Made by a program: the position numbers and the translations under genes
Origin: Cyclobacterium sp. 1_MG-2023
Lineage (GTDB): Bacteria > Bacteroidota > Bacteroidia > Cytophagales > Cyclobacteriaceae
Length of the DNA stretch: 64,000 nucleotides
Reading direction: 5' to 3'
NCBI RefSeq assembly: GCF_030546805.1
Contig: NZ_JAUOPC010000006.1
Coordinates: 310,001 to 374,000 of the forward strand
Shown: in pieces, positions 36,910 through 48,162 of the stretch
How the letters are laid out: every line of letters begins with the position of its first letter
Numbering within the stretch: the stretch's first letter is position 1
The notes under the pieces: model-generated
The model's input: only the letters and a program-made list of their open reading frames with translations
Databases searched by the model: none
What the model was told of the DNA's origin: nothing

Positions 36910-39900
36910 TTAGAAAGAAACACTTGTACCAAATGAAAGGACTCTCATGATTGGATAGTTATTAAGATTTCCAAGTTCAGGGTCCATAATATCAGTTCCG
37001 GTATGGATCAGGAATAAGTTTTGACCTGTAACAAATACTCTCGCAGTGGAAACTTGAATTGCTTCTAAGAGATGGGTGGGAATAGTGTAGGAAAGCTGGA
37101 GATTCTTTAAGCGAGCATAAGACGTATTGTGATAGGAATAGTCTGTCCTAAAATTTAACCGCCAATATTCCTCTTCTCTTTCAAATGCTCTGGGCTTATC
37201 CGCATCAATATTATCGGGAGTCCATCTACCTTCTGCGTCATATTGAAAATAATTGCCTGAACTACCTTGTAATGACGTGTACATTAATCTCATTGCTCTT
37301 CCTGCACCTTGCACCAGTCCTCTTAATTCCCAATTTTCATACTTAACATTAAAAGAAAGACCATAGGTGATTTGTGGATTGGTTGTCCTGTCATACAAGG
37401 TTCTGTCGTCGTTATTAATGATGCCATTGCCATCATAGTCTTCGATGATAATGTCACCGGGACGTGCACCAGGTACATGAGGTAAAGAGTTCACATGCTC
37501 TTCATCCCTGAAAATACCTATTGATCGATAAAGCAAGGCAGATCCTTGAGGATGACCAGTCTGAACCTGCCAGGGAACATTTCGTTCCGGTTCGTCAAAT
37601 TCAATTACACTGTTACGGGCAAAGGCAAGGTTCCCATTTATTCCATAGGAGAACTTTGGTTTTTGGTCGTTGTATCCCAGAATAACTTCAAACCCCTTGT
37701 TGTCTACGATGCCAAAATTTTCATCCGGTAAGGAGATGCCGGTGTAGTTGGGAACTGAAGCACTCCTTTGAACAAGAATGTTGTTTCTTCTTTCATAAAA
37801 AAATTCGGTATCTAAACTCAACCTTCCGTCTAAGAAATTTGACTCAAATCCTGCATTGTATACATTGGCCACTTCCCAAGTAATAAAAGGGTTTGGTGTT
37901 CCGGTTAGGTTTAGACCAGTGTTATAATTCCTACCTGACCCGAATACGGTGCCTTGGTCAAACTCATAACTTGTGAGGTATTGGAATGGATTTACCAGAT
38001 CGTTCCCCATCTTACCCCAAGATGCTTTGATTTTGAAAAAATCAATAAAGCCGATATTGTCTTTCCAAAAATCTTCATTGGAAGCATTCCAACCTGCAAG
38101 CACCCCCGGGAAATTCCCCCAACGGCCACTTTCTTCTGAGAACCTAAGGGAACCGTCTCTTCGGAAACTAAACTGGAATAAATAAGTTTCCTTAAAATTA
38201 TAACTAAACCTACCAAAATAGTTTACCCTAGCATCTATATCAATCCATCCACCGTTATCTTTTTCCGCATTTCCTCCGGCGAATAAGTAGGGCAGCTCAT
38301 CGGAAACAAAATATCTTCTGAATGCCTCAATTCCCTGACCTGAATATTCAGAATTTTCGTAGGAAATAAAAGTGCTGATATTGTGAACCTCATTAAGGGT
38401 TTTGTCATAGTTCAATTTTAAATTAAAAGTATTGGTAATGGTATTGTCAAAGAAATCTCTAAGTCTTGGTTCTGGTGCCTGACCACTGGGAATTCCGGTT
38501 AGAAATGCCGATCCATCTTCACTACCGGTATTCCCTGCAGCCAAATACCCTCCCACGTCCAAGTGATAAAGGTTAAAAGGCCTTTCGAACAATTTTCTTT
38601 GCTTGAAGTAAATATCATAAGCATAATAACTGGAGAGTGTCAAACCTTCGACTCCGGGAATTTTGAAATTGGCAGAAAGCGTATTGTTGCTTCGGTATCG
38701 TCTGTCATCATCATACCCCGGTTCAAATGATGAGATCACAAGGGGCTGGTCTCCTCGTTCTACATCAGGTCCTGGTAAGCCGTTGGGCCAAGTTGCTGTT
38801 TCTGTAGGATAGCCTCTAATCAAATGGGCAAACACTGTTCCTGAACCTCTGGTAGGGAACATCCTTTTTTCTTGAGATGCAATAATATTAATACCTACAT
38901 CTAAATATTCGTTGACTTTTACGTCTACATTTGTCGTTAGATTATACCGATTAAAAGAACTTGCAGAGTTGGAATAAATGCCTCCATCATATTGCGTGCC
39001 TAAAGCTGCATAGTAATTAACAGATTCACCACCACCACTAACAGAGAAATTATGGCTGCGGTTTCTGCTGTAATCAGCTAGTCCTGCACCAAACCAATCC
39101 GTATTGGGATGTGTCCAGGGCAAATTTCCTGCTTTGTATTTTTCAATATCCTCTAAAGAAAAAGACATGTTCGCTTCGTCCACTCCCCTGTAAGATTGCA
39201 TTTCTCGGATCATCTGTGCATAAGTGGGGGCGTCTGCCATTTCAGGAACCATGGTAGGTGATAGAAACCCTTCGTAAAATTCATACCTGAAGGTGGCAGG
39301 AGTATTCTTTAACCCGCCTTTGGTAGTAACAAGGATAACACCGTTGGCAGCCCTGGAACCATAAATAGCAGCTGATGCATCTTTAAGTACGGTGATACTT
39401 TCAATATTATTAGCTGGAACCGAATTCAAGTCCCGTCCGGGTATTCCGTCAATAACAACTAAAGGACTGTTATTACCCAAGGTGGAACTTCCTCTGACCA
39501 AAATAGAAGCTTGGTCATTCCCCGGTTCACCACTCGTTTGTTGAACAATAGCTCCCGGTAGACGTCCTGCTAAGGCATTAGAAATTGTGGAGACTGGAGC
39601 AGCACTTAATTCTTCCTTACCTATGGTTGTCACAGAACCGATTACATTGACTTTTTTCTGAGTTCCATATCCCACCACTACTACCTCTTCTAGGCCTTGG
39701 ATATCTTCTTCCATTATAATGTCAATCACAGCCCTGCCATTCAAGGGTACTTCCTGTGTAAGGTATCCAATGGAGGAAAAAACAAGTATATCACCTTCAT
39801 TCGGAACATTAAGCGAATAGGTGCCATCAAGGTCCGTGACTGTGCCTATGGCTGTGCCCTTGACTAATATGCTGACGCCGGGAATTTGCTCTCCGTTAGA

Positions 39901-40035
39901 TGAGGTGACTGTACCTGAGACATTTATGAATTCTCCATTTGCAAACGAACTGCTAACCATCAAAATTTGTCCTAAAATGCCAATAAAGGAATAGGTGATG
40001 ATCCTGAAAAGCGATTGGGAAAGTGCTTTTTTCAT
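36910..40035 (-). CDS. SusC/RagA-type TonB-linked outer membrane receptor
   Basis: The 1041-residue receptor has a signal peptide (about 1-33, ending SSFANG), a carboxypeptidase-regulatory-like domain (FINVSGTVTSSNGEQIPGVS), the SusC linker EEVVVVGYGTQKKVNVIGSV, a plug with SAAIYGSRAANGVILVTTKG and the barrel ending TSVSF. A calcium-loop-like DYDGNGIINNDDRT lies near the C-terminus. The ATG at 40035 gives a normal signal. Its 611-bp upstream region is shared with the divergent PSCyt/PSD1 gene, so common regulation is possible. Confidence 0.95.
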   Translation of the reverse strand: MKKALSQSLFRIITYSFIGILGQILMVSSSFANGEFINVSGTVTSSNGEQIPGVSILVKGTAIGTVTDLDGTYSLNVPNEGDILVFSSIGYLTQEVPLNGRAVIDIIMEEDIQGLEEVVVVGYGTQKKVNVIGSVTTIGKEELSAAPVSTISNALAGRLPGAIVQQTSGEPGNDQASILVRGSSTLGNNSPLVVIDGIPGRDLNSVPANNIESITVLKDASAAIYGSRAANGVILVTTKGGLKNTPATFRYEFYEGFLSPTMVPEMADAPTYAQMIREMQSYRGVDEANMSFSLEDIEKYKAGNLPWTHPNTDWFGAGLADYSRNRSHNFSVSGGGESVNYYAALGTQYDGGIYSNSASSFNRYNLTTNVDVKVNEYLDVGINIIASQEKRMFPTRGSGTVFAHLIRGYPTETATWPNGLPGPDVERGDQPLVISSFEPGYDDDRRYRSNNTLSANFKIPGVEGLTLSSYYAYDIYFKQRKLFERPFNLYHLDVGGYLAAGNTGSEDGSAFLTGIPSGQAPEPRLRDFFDNTITNTFNLKLNYDKTLNEVHNISTFISYENSEYSGQGIEAFRRYFVSDELPYLFAGGNAEKDNGGWIDIDARVNYFGRFSYNFKETYLFQFSFRRDGSLRFSEESGRWGNFPGVLAGWNASNEDFWKDNIGFIDFFKIKASWGKMGNDLVNPFQYLTSYEFDQGTVFGSGRNYNTGLNLTGTPNPFITWEVANVYNAGFESNFLDGRLSLDTEFFYERRNNILVQRSASVPNYTGISLPDENFGIVDNKGFEVILGYNDQKPKFSYGINGNLAFARNSVIEFDEPERNVPWQVQTGHPQGSALLYRSIGIFRDEEHVNSLPHVPGARPGDIIIEDYDGNGIINNDDRTLYDRTTNPQITYGLSFNVKYENWELRGLVQGAGRAMRLMYTSLQGSSGNYFQYDAEGRWTPDNIDADKPRAFEREEEYWRLNFRTDYSYHNTSYARLKNLQLSYTIPTHLLEAIQVSTARVFVTGQNLFLIHTGTDIMDPELGNLNNYPIMRVLSFGTSVSF

Positions 40036-40646
40036 ACTTTGGGTTTTTTGGGTTTATTATTTATTTTATTTCTGTTAGAAAGGGTTTAGCATATTCATAA
40101 CCCCACCGTTTGGAGAGCTGTCTCTCCAAATACAACCTTCCTGTCTGTCTCTATTGATTGTGGTAAGCAGAAGTCAACAGGTGTCCCTTGGTTATTGGAC
40201 AAACCAATTAATCCCAATATAATTTTAAATTTAAAAAAATAACATATTTTAATGGAATACTTTTATTTTATACACTGTGATAATATTATATGTATTTTAA
40301 TATAAGTAACATTTTATTTTAAGTGTTTTCCTGTATTTCCATCCATTTTAAGTGTTTTTTAGTTTGATTTAAGTTGCTTAAAAGGGTGGATTTCAGTTAT
40401 AGTTTGACTTATATATTTTAAGGCCTGGCCTTCATTTATCTACCAACAGCTTTCCTCTGTCCTTTTTTATCTAGCTAATTAAGTGGAAGGCACTTTTAAA
40501 TCTGATGATTAGGGTAGCTCCTATATTTAGTGGATTTGGCCTAATTTTTAATTGACGCATTCGATGATATCTTCAAAAAATATGGGAATTGGATTAAATT
40601 TCGGTTAAATTTATTTTTACACTTAATAATTGACCCAAGGAATACG
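40036..40646. promoter_or_regulatory. Divergent regulatory region between SusC and PSCyt/PSD1 genes
   Basis: The 611-bp region is very AT-rich. The 13-mer TTTTAAGTGTTTT occurs twice (40317-40329 and 40346-40358, 29-bp period), which could be an operator pair. No gene was recognised, and a short minus-strand frame (40541-40792) overlaps the start of the plus-strand gene and is a shadow. Confidence 0.4.
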
Positions 40647-43600
40647 ATGTCGATTAGATGGATACATTTATTTCTGGTAATGATGGCATTCTCCTGTAAG
40701 CCCAATTTACCGGAACCAATAGCTGAGGCAATGGAAGACCTTCCGGAGCAAGTGGATTTTAATATCCATGTGAAACCCATTTTATCGGACAATTGCTTTT
40801 CATGTCATGGTCCCGATGAGGCTGCCAGAGAAGCCGGTATGAGGCTTGACCTTCCGGATGCAGCTTATGCGGCCACAAAGGAAAGTGGTAAAATTCCCAT
40901 TAGCCCGGGGAAGTTGAAGGAAAGTGAAGTTTTTCACCGGATCATATCAGAAGACCCCAATTTCCAAATGCCTACCCCTGAGTCTCACCTGACTTTAACC
41001 AACAGGCAAAAAGCAATCCTAATAAAATGGATCCAATCCGGGGCCGAATACCGCCCCCACTGGGCATTCATTACGCCGGAATTACCGGATATTCCGGCGG
41101 CTAAAATCCAAAATTGGTCCAAAAAACCCATTGACCTTTTCATAGGTAGGCAACTTTTTGAACATGGTTTTCAACCTAGCCCCCCTGCCACCAAAGAATT
41201 ACTTTTGAGAAGATTAAGCTTGGATGTAACCGGGCTACCCCCAAGTTTGGAAGAATTGGATGCCTTTCTGGCTGACAGTTCGGAAAACGCCTATGAAAAG
41301 CAAGTTGATCGATTGCTAAACTCAGCCCATTATGGAGAGCAGATGGCCTTGTATTGGATGGATCTTGCAAGGTTTGCCGATACGCATGGATATACCGTAG
41401 ATAGGATTAGAGACATGTCACCATGGCGCGATTGGGTAATAGAGGCTTACAATCAGAATATGTCCTATGATCAGTTTATCACTGAGCAATTGGCCGGTGA
41501 TCAACTGCCAAAAGCTACGAAAAATCAAAAGCTGGCCACTGCCTTTAATCGCATTCATCCCCAAAACATGGAAGGAGGGATTGTTCAGGAGGAATTTAGG
41601 GTAGAATATGTTGCAGACAGGACCAATACACTGGGCAAAGCTTTTATGGCCCTAAGTCTGGAATGTGCGAGGTGTCATGACCATAAGTTTGACCCCATTA
41701 GCCAGAAAGAATACTTCCAGCTAAGTAGTTTCTTCAATCAAGTAGATGAAGCAGGACAGATTTCCTGGGACGATGCAATGCCTGTACCCACGATGCTTTG
41801 GACGGATGAAGAAAAAGACAATCTGCTTAAGATGTTAGAGGCCGATATAAACCAAGCGGAAAAGATCTTGGCCAACATAAAAAATAATGAACAGGACAAT
41901 TTTAAATCTTGGATCAATAATGAATCCTACAAAAATTCCCGCTTTTACAATCCATCAAAATCACTAATCGCGCATTTTGATTTTGATAAAACCCCTTTGC
42001 AAGACAAGATAAATCCTTCTGTTAGAGGTATTATGGAAAGTACGGGAGAAAAAAGCAAACAGCCCGAATTGGTGGAAGGATATATAGGTAAGGCAGCTTC
42101 TTTAAATGGTGATTCTTGGTTGAAGATGGGAGGCGTAGGTAGTTTTTCTAAGGATCAACCTTTCAGTGTAGGCATATGGGTGAACATCCCGTCGGACTTA
42201 GAAAATGGAGTGATTTTCCATACCGGAAATGGAGCGGTATTGTTCAATAGGCGTGGTTATCACTTGTATTTGAAGGACAATAAATTGGAAATGATTCTTG
42301 CCCATACGGCTCCATACAATGTCATAAGTAACCTGACAATTGAGGACGTTCCTAGAGATCAGTGGGTCCATTTATTAATGACTTATGATGGCTCATCCAA
42401 GGCCAAGGGAATTAAAACCTATGCCAATGGTGTACTGATGGAAAGCGAAGTGTCCAGAGACAACCTGTACAAAGACATACTTTTTGCAGGTAATGACCAA
42501 CCGGGGATTCAGGTAGGAGCTGTTTGGAGAGGAAGAGGGCTAAAAGGTGCGGCAGTGGATGAGCTCCAAATATTCAACAAGGAATTGACAGCTTTGGAAA
42601 TTCTTGAATGGTTACAACCTAAAGAATTTGCTCAGCTGATCAATAAAAAGGTTTCCGAATTAAGTACAGTTGAGAGAAAAATCTTGGAGACTTTCTACTG
42701 GCATAATGTATCAAAAAGGTATCAGGAACAATTGAAGGTATTAGAAAAAGCCCGAAGCGAACATACTGCCGAGGTGGAACCTATACAAGAAGTAATGGTA
42801 ATGGAGGACATGAATCCCCCGAGACCCACTTATATTTTGGAGCGGGGAGAATATGCGGCACATGGTGAGGAAGTTGAAGCCGGCACACCGGAGTCCATTC
42901 TGCCCATGCCGGAAAATTATCCAAAAAACCGGCTAGGCCTGGCCCGGTGGTTGGTAGATCCAAAACATCCGCTGACAGCAAGAGTGGCAGTAAACCGCCT
43001 TTGGCAGCAATTTTTTGGTAAAGGTTTGGTTGCTACTTCTTCAGATTTTGGGAACCAAGGAGAAATGCCCAGTCATCCGGAATTATTGGATTGGTTGGCG
43101 GTAACTTTTAGAAGCTCCGGCTGGGATGTAAAAAAAATACAGAAAATGATATTGTTGTCTGCCACTTATAGACAGTCTTCTTTGGCCGGAAAAGATTTAC
43201 AGGAAAAGGACCCTGACAACACATGGCTGGCTCGGGGCCCTTCCGGGAGAATGGCAGGTGAAATGATCAGAGACAATGCGCTTTTTGCCAGCAGTATGCT
43301 GGGAAAAAAGATTGGAGGCCCAAGTGTCAAACCTTATCAACCTGAGGGACTATGGTCTGTAAATGGTGGTCAATATGTAGAGGACACCGGCGAAAACCTG
43401 TTCAGGAGAAGTTTATATACCTTATGGAAACGTTCTGTGCCTAATCCCACCTTGCATATATTTGATGCGCCGGAAAGATCAGAAGCGACCATTAAAAGAC
43501 AGGAAACCAACACACCCCTTCAAGCCTTGGTGCTAATGAATGATCCCATTTATGTGGAAATAGCAAAAGTGATGGGCATGCAGATAGCTTCAGAACAGGA

Positions 43601-43853
43601 CACCGGTAAGGCCATTCAAAATGCTTTTCGAAAGCTGACGGGTAGGTTTCCTAAAGATGCAGAACTGGCAGTTTTATTAAATTTAAAGGAAGCAGAACTA
43701 GAAAAGTTTAAAAAATCTCCCGAGAAAATGGACGGATGGCTCAATACCGGAGCTTATCCCGTGCAAAAAAGCCCGGACCAATATGAATGGGCGGCCAATA
43801 CTGTGGTAGCGAGTGCCATACTCAACGCTGACGCTACCATCACCAAAAGATAA
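40647..43853 (+). CDS. Planctomycete-type cytochrome lipoprotein (PSCyt1-PSCyt2-LamG-PSD1; DUF1549/DUF1553)
   Basis: This 1068-residue protein has the multi-domain plan best known from Planctomycetes and also found in marine Bacteroidota. The order is lipobox MMAFSC (Cys17), PSCyt1 with heme motif CFSCH at 50-54, DUF1549 (PSCyt2) with [20 protein letters not shown] and a second C-x-x-C-H (CARCH, 340-344) followed by DHKFDPIS, a LamG/concanavalin-like domain (about 430-650) with [11 protein letters not shown] and [15 protein letters not shown], then DUF1553 (PSD1) with [20 protein letters not shown] and [16 protein letters not shown]. Its role is not established; associations with sulfated-polysaccharide use are reported. 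The DUF1501 partner follows at once. Confidence 0.92.
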   Translation: MSIRWIHLFLVMMAFSCKPNLPEPIAEAMEDLPEQVDFNIHVKPILSDNCFSCHGPDEAAREAGMRLDLPDAAYAATKESGKIPISPGKLKESEVFHRIISEDPNFQMPTPESHLTLTNRQKAILIKWIQSGAEYRPHWAFITPELPDIPAAKIQNWSKKPIDLFIGRQLFEHGFQPSPPATKELLLRRLSLDVTGLPPSLEELDAFLADSSENAYEKQVDRLLNSAHYGEQMALYWMDLARFADTHGYTVDRIRDMSPWRDWVIEAYNQNMSYDQFITEQLAGDQLPKATKNQKLATAFNRIHPQNMEGGIVQEEFRVEYVADRTNTLGKAFMALSLECARCHDHKFDPISQKEYFQLSSFFNQVDEAGQISWDDAMPVPTMLWTDEEKDNLLKMLEADINQAEKILANIKNNEQDNFKSWINNESYKNSRFYNPSKSLIAHFDFDKTPLQDKINPSVRGIMESTGEKSKQPELVEGYIGKAASLNGDSWLKMGGVGSFSKDQPFSVGIWVNIPSDLENGVIFHTGNGAVLFNRRGYHLYLKDNKLEMILAHTAPYNVISNLTIEDVPRDQWVHLLMTYDGSSKAKGIKTYANGVLMESEVSRDNLYKDILFAGNDQPGIQVGAVWRGRGLKGAAVDELQIFNKELTALEILEWLQPKEFAQLINKKVSELSTVERKILETFYWHNVSKRYQEQLKVLEKARSEHTAEVEPIQEVMVMEDMNPPRPTYILERGEYAAHGEEVEAGTPESILPMPENYPKNRLGLARWLVDPKHPLTARVAVNRLWQQFFGKGLVATSSDFGNQGEMPSHPELLDWLAVTFRSSGWDVKKIQKMILLSATYRQSSLAGKDLQEKDPDNTWLARGPSGRMAGEMIRDNALFASSMLGKKIGGPSVKPYQPEGLWSVNGGQYVEDTGENLFRRSLYTLWKRSVPNPTLHIFDAPERSEATIKRQETNTPLQALVLMNDPIYVEIAKVMGMQIASEQDTGKAIQNAFRKLTGRFPKDAELAVLLNLKEAELEKFKKSPEKMDGWLNTGAYPVQKSPDQYEWAANTVVASAILNADATITKR

Positions 43854-43859
43854 TTGACT

Positions 43860-45353
43860 ATGTGCAACCACCATAAAAAACATCAGTTTCAAGCTTATCC
43901 GGAGCTTCATGAGCTGGAGAAAAAGATAGACCGCAGGCATTTTCTCACCAAAACAGCCATGGGAATGGGAGGCTTGGCTTTGGCTTCCCTATTTTCCAGT
44001 GATGGACTTATGGCCAAAGGAACGGATACCATGCTCGGCTCAGGCTTGCCGGGCCTTCCGCACCATGCGCCCAAAGCCAAGCGAATTATTTATCTTTTTC
44101 AAAGTGGAGGACCTTCACAGTTGGACCTTTTTGATTATAAGCCGGGCCTAAGTGATAGGCATGGTCAAGACCTTCCGGAATCCATCCGTGGAAGCCAACG
44201 CCTCACTGGTATGAGTGCCAATCAAAGTATTTTTCCGGTAGCTCAATCCAGCTTTAATTTTCAGCAGTATGGAAAGAGTCGGACTTGGGTAAGTGAACTG
44301 ATGCCACATATGGCTGAAGTGGTCGATGAGCTTTGTTTTATTAAATCCATGATCACCGAACAAATTAACCATGACCCGGCCATTACATTTATGCAAACCG
44401 GACATCAGTTGCCCGGAAGGCCCTCAATGGGCGCCTGGTTATCCTATGGTCTTGGTTCTGAAAATCAAAACTTGCCGGGTTTTGTTGTCCTTGTATCCAA
44501 GGATGCCGTAAGGGATCAGCCCTTGTATGCAAGGCTTTGGGGCAATGGGTTTTTGCCTTCCCAGCATCAAGGGGTTCAATTCAGGTCCGGAAAAGACCCT
44601 GTTCTTTTCTTGGGCAATCCGGAAAATTATGATGGGAATGACCGTAAAGAAATGCTGGATTACTTAAAAACTTTAAATGGACTCCAGTACGATACTTATG
44701 GAGACCCAGAGATCAATGCCAGAATTGCTCAGTATGAAATGGCTTTCCGTATGCAGTCCTCAGTTCCTGAGGTATCGGATATGTCTGATGAACCTGATTG
44801 GGTATTTGATTTGTACGGTGAGTCAAGTAGAGACCCCGGCACCTATGCGGCCAATTGTCTTTTGGCTAGGAAGCTAATAGAAAAGGATGTAAAATTTGTA
44901 CAGCTTTACCATCAGGGATGGGACCAGCATGGCAACTTACCCAATGGAATAAAAAATCAATGTGCAAAAACGGATCAGGCAAGTGCTGCCCTTATCAAAG
45001 ATCTTAAACAAAGAGGGCTTCTGGAAGATACCTTGGTCGTTTGGGGTGGAGAGTTTGGTAGAACCGTATACAGTCAAGGGACATTGACGGCCGATAATTA
45101 TGGGAGAGACCACCACCCTCGCTGTTTTACCATGTGGATGGCCGGTGCAGGGGTTAAACCAGGCTTTACTTATGGTGAAACGGATGATTTTGGATACAAT
45201 GTCACCAAAGACCCGGTACATGTGCATGATTTCCATGCCAGCCTTATGCACCTTTTTGGAGTCGATCACGAAAAACTAATTTTTAAACATCAAGGCAGGA
45301 GGTACCGCCTTACCGATGTTGCCGGGAATGTAGTCAATGGACTTTTTACTTGA
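43860..45353 (+). CDS. DUF1501 family exported protein
   Basis: The 497-residue protein is the usual partner of PSD1 proteins. The N-terminus holds a Tat-type signal, [20 protein letters not shown], about 24 residues in. The DUF1501 core is related to sulfatase/alkaline-phosphatase folds: [41 protein letters not shown] and [20 protein letters not shown]. The ATG at 43860 is 6 bp after the preceding stop (the frame itself opens at a TTG at 43854). The tight coupling suggests both proteins act in one periplasmic or membrane-bound process of unknown chemistry. Confidence 0.92.
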   Translation: MCNHHKKHQFQAYPELHELEKKIDRRHFLTKTAMGMGGLALASLFSSDGLMAKGTDTMLGSGLPGLPHHAPKAKRIIYLFQSGGPSQLDLFDYKPGLSDRHGQDLPESIRGSQRLTGMSANQSIFPVAQSSFNFQQYGKSRTWVSELMPHMAEVVDELCFIKSMITEQINHDPAITFMQTGHQLPGRPSMGAWLSYGLGSENQNLPGFVVLVSKDAVRDQPLYARLWGNGFLPSQHQGVQFRSGKDPVLFLGNPENYDGNDRKEMLDYLKTLNGLQYDTYGDPEINARIAQYEMAFRMQSSVPEVSDMSDEPDWVFDLYGESSRDPGTYAANCLLARKLIEKDVKFVQLYHQGWDQHGNLPNGIKNQCAKTDQASAALIKDLKQRGLLEDTLVVWGGEFGRTVYSQGTLTADNYGRDHHPRCFTMWMAGAGVKPGFTYGETDDFGYNVTKDPVHVHDFHASLMHLFGVDHEKLIFKHQGRRYRLTDVAGNVVNGLFT

Positions 45354-45392
45354 GAAAATAAAGAACACTGATACCCTTTTATCTGTTATAAC

Positions 45393-46001
45393 TTAAAGAT
45401 AAAACCCTAACCTAGGGCCAAAATACTTGCCTCTCCTTTTAAAAAACTGATCATAATAAACGGCCCCTTGAATGCCTATACTCCATTTGTTGTAAAATTC
45501 TTTCCGCAAACTAAATTGAGCAGGAAAAGTGATGCCTTGTGTATAATCGTCTACATTAAAAAAACCACGGTATTCCTGTTTGTCCTCATTGAAATATACA
45601 GGTTCATAGTAATTATTCCGATCCACATACATACCTAGTCCAACTCCTCCCTCTAGCAAAATAGAAAATGGAAGTTCTAGCTTTCTATTTACCATGAATG
45701 AAAAATGGTCTGAAGTGAGTGTTCCGTTTAGAGGTAATGGAATACCCATTACAGGTGTCCCAGCCATAGATTCTCGATAATAATTGTTCCAAGAACGATT
45801 AAGGGAAACACCCATGGACCAGTGATTATCTACTTGATAAAAAAAGCCCAGGTTTGCATTTAATCCAACACTTGGTAATTCTATGGCCCTTTGATCAGTA
45901 ATAGTAAAATGGCCAAGGTTAAAATGTAGGTCTAAATTTTGGGCCGATAGCCCACCCATCGTAAAAAACAAAAGTCCTGCAATTGTTAAAAGCTTGCTCA
46001 T
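45393..46001 (-). CDS. Outer membrane beta-barrel protein, hypothetical
   Basis: The 202-residue protein has a signal peptide (1-20, ending GLSAQ) and alternating aromatic/polar strands consistent with an 8-strand barrel (HFNLGHFTITD, GLNANLGFFYQVDN, FSILLEGGVGLGMYVDRN, FFKRRGKYFGPRLGFYL). It ends in a hydrophobic residue, as barrels do. It starts 9 bp after the stop of a similar barrel gene, so the two form a small operon and may be distant tandem paralogues. Function is unknown. Confidence 0.75.
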   Translation of the reverse strand: MSKLLTIAGLLFFTMGGLSAQNLDLHFNLGHFTITDQRAIELPSVGLNANLGFFYQVDNHWSMGVSLNRSWNNYYRESMAGTPVMGIPLPLNGTLTSDHFSFMVNRKLELPFSILLEGGVGLGMYVDRNNYYEPVYFNEDKQEYRGFFNVDDYTQGITFPAQFSLRKEFYNKWSIGIQGAVYYDQFFKRRGKYFGPRLGFYL

Positions 46002-46010
46002 GAATTGATA

Positions 46011-46553
46011 TTAAAAACGGTACCGAATTTCCGGTCCTAAATGAAATGATCCAATATCGTAAAAAGGAGTTAGAAAGAAGCCTGATTTAATGCCCCCATA
46101 AAGGTTTTTCCCGATATTTTTATTGATATTTAATTCTAAAGGCATTGTGAAATCCCTGTAGAATTCAGTGATTTGCGTAATTGGATCTATTTCATCATTA
46201 CTGTACTCCAGGTAGTACCCAATACCTGTGCCCACTGCCAGCAACCATCCTTTTTTTAACGGAAACTTTTTTTGAAAAGTAAGGAAAAAAAGGTTTGCTT
46301 TCTCCCGGATTTTTAAGCCATTTCTATCAGAAGTATGATTGAAGCGTCCAAACATATAATTGGAAGACAGGGCAAATTTATCGTTGAAATGGTAGTCAAA
46401 CTTAATCCCGAAAGAGGGCCCAAGTGTTCCTTTAGTGTAGTTTCCAAAACTTGTCGGTGAAAATACACCGGCATAAATACCCATATCATATTGCTGAGCA
46501 AAAGTGACTGATACTACCAAATTCAGAAAAACAACAATAACAAATTTCTTCAT
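46011..46553 (-). CDS. Outer membrane beta-barrel protein, hypothetical
   Basis: The 180-residue protein has a signal peptide (MKKFVIVVFLNLVVSVTFAQQ) and PorT/OmpA-like barrel strands: GIYAGVFSPTSFGNYTKGTL, SFGIKFDYHFNDKFALSSNY, LAVGTGIGYYLEYSND and LGPEIRYRF with a C-terminal Phe. It is the first gene of a two-gene operon with the barrel gene downstream. No catalytic motif is visible. Confidence 0.75.
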   Translation of the reverse strand: MKKFVIVVFLNLVVSVTFAQQYDMGIYAGVFSPTSFGNYTKGTLGPSFGIKFDYHFNDKFALSSNYMFGRFNHTSDRNGLKIREKANLFFLTFQKKFPLKKGWLLAVGTGIGYYLEYSNDEIDPITQITEFYRDFTMPLELNINKNIGKNLYGGIKSGFFLTPFYDIGSFHLGPEIRYRF

Positions 46554-46685
46554 AGCATTGCAAAATTAGGGAAATTATGCAACTATTAGTTGACTTCCAA
46601 TTCGTTATAAGACCCATAAATGTTTAACCAACTATAAGATAGGTTGTTGCATTAATAGGTTAGTAGAAAAAAATTATTTTTCAAG

Positions 46686-47987
46686 CTATTGATGAATGGC
46701 ATCAAATCTTTTCTGTAAATCCTGAAGGTCTGATTCCTCTTCAATGGAAATTTCGGCCAAATTCAGGATCATTTTTGCGTGTTTATTTATTATTTGTTTC
46801 TGTTTTTTGTCTTGTGTAAAATCAGAAAGGGTGGCCATGGCTGCCATCAAATGGATAATTACAGGTGGGTTTCCTTTGGCATATTGTCTGATGGCGTTGA
46901 AGGCAGCACCCATCATTCCTTCAAAGGTCAGTGCATTGGCATAAATCCTCAACCTATTGTTCTTTCCAAGTCGATAAGGGGAGGGAAATTTTACTGTGGT
47001 AAGATAAGCAATGGTATTGCTTAAATTATCTATACAAGCAATGGCTGTATAAGGATCATTTACGCCGGGAGAAAGGGCTCTGGCCGCGATTTCCACCATT
47101 TGATGAATGGCATGTTCCGCATCCTGTTCAGAAGTTCGGGTTCTTCCGGTTAGGAAGCTGTTTTGGATTGGTTTTATCTCCTCATCTGAAAGCTTGCTAT
47201 GGGAATAAAGCTTTCCCATTTCTTTTCCGGGAAAAACGTAATCCCCAGGCCGAAAGTGAAGTTCTAAGTAGAGGTCTTTTTCCATAACCTCTTCCATCAG
47301 GCGCTCCCCATCCACATACTGCAAATAGCCTTCTTTATTGCTTTTTAAGGGTAGCTTATAAGAGAAGTTGGATCTTACTTTTTCCAAATCAAAATTGGAG
47401 TCGGCAGCTTGTCCTATTTCTTCCGGAAATAGCGTTTTTAAGTTCTGGGAAATGCTTTTTGAAATTTTACCAATGATATTATCTGCCTGTATGCTATTGG
47501 CCACATGGTGGATAAAAACAATTAGTAATACAATGTTTGCCAGGGTCATCACCAAGGCGAAAAAGACCGAAATAATCGGTATAAACTCCAATTCATCAGT
47601 ATCCTTAACCGTGTTTAATACAATCAAACAGTAAATAAATAAAGAAACGTATGTCCCTAAAACTGTTTGGTTGATTCGGTCATACATGAAATTTTTGATC
47701 AATCTGGGGCCAAATTGATTACTTGCCAATGTAAGGGCCACTAAGGTAATCGAAAATACTGTGCCTGCTACCCCAATCATGGCGCCGGCAATGGTGCTAA
47801 GAATATTTTTGGCAGCATCCGGACTGCCGGGAAATAAATACTTCCAAGGACCCTGTGGATCAATCGTCTGTATGCTGTCTAAATAAACAAGCCAAAAGGG
47901 AAGAGCAATGCCTAAAATTATAATCCATACAGGCACAAACCAAAATGTAGACTTGAGCTTAGACCACCAGAAAAGCAATTTCTTCAT
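46686..47987 (-). CDS. DUF2254 integral membrane protein
   Basis: The 433-residue protein has about four membrane helices in the first 150 residues (VPVWIIILGIALPFWLVYL, NILSTIAGAMIGVAGTVFSI, TYVSLFIYCLIVLNTV, ALVMTLANIVLLIVFIHHVA) and a cytosolic C-terminal part with GRTRTSEQDAEHAIHQMVEI and ALSPGVNDPYTAIACIDNLS, the DUF2254 signatures. Family function is unknown. It appears to be a lone gene. Confidence 0.9.
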   Translation of the reverse strand: MKKLLFWWSKLKSTFWFVPVWIIILGIALPFWLVYLDSIQTIDPQGPWKYLFPGSPDAAKNILSTIAGAMIGVAGTVFSITLVALTLASNQFGPRLIKNFMYDRINQTVLGTYVSLFIYCLIVLNTVKDTDELEFIPIISVFFALVMTLANIVLLIVFIHHVANSIQADNIIGKISKSISQNLKTLFPEEIGQAADSNFDLEKVRSNFSYKLPLKSNKEGYLQYVDGERLMEEVMEKDLYLELHFRPGDYVFPGKEMGKLYSHSKLSDEEIKPIQNSFLTGRTRTSEQDAEHAIHQMVEIAARALSPGVNDPYTAIACIDNLSNTIAYLTTVKFPSPYRLGKNNRLRIYANALTFEGMMGAAFNAIRQYAKGNPPVIIHLMAAMATLSDFTQDKKQKQIINKHAKMILNLAEISIEEESDLQDLQKRFDAIHQ

Positions 47988-48162
47988 AATAAATCATTTA
48001 AGTGACTAAATCCAAGTTACCAAATAAGCCATAGTATTCTACAGAAATAAATTTTATGGGGGCCACTGAACAGTTAATTGCTCGGTTATGTGGATTTAGA
48101 TTCCTTTGCTAAATTTCCGCTTTAATTCTTGAAAATAAACTGGAAAAGGATTTCCCAGTCTC

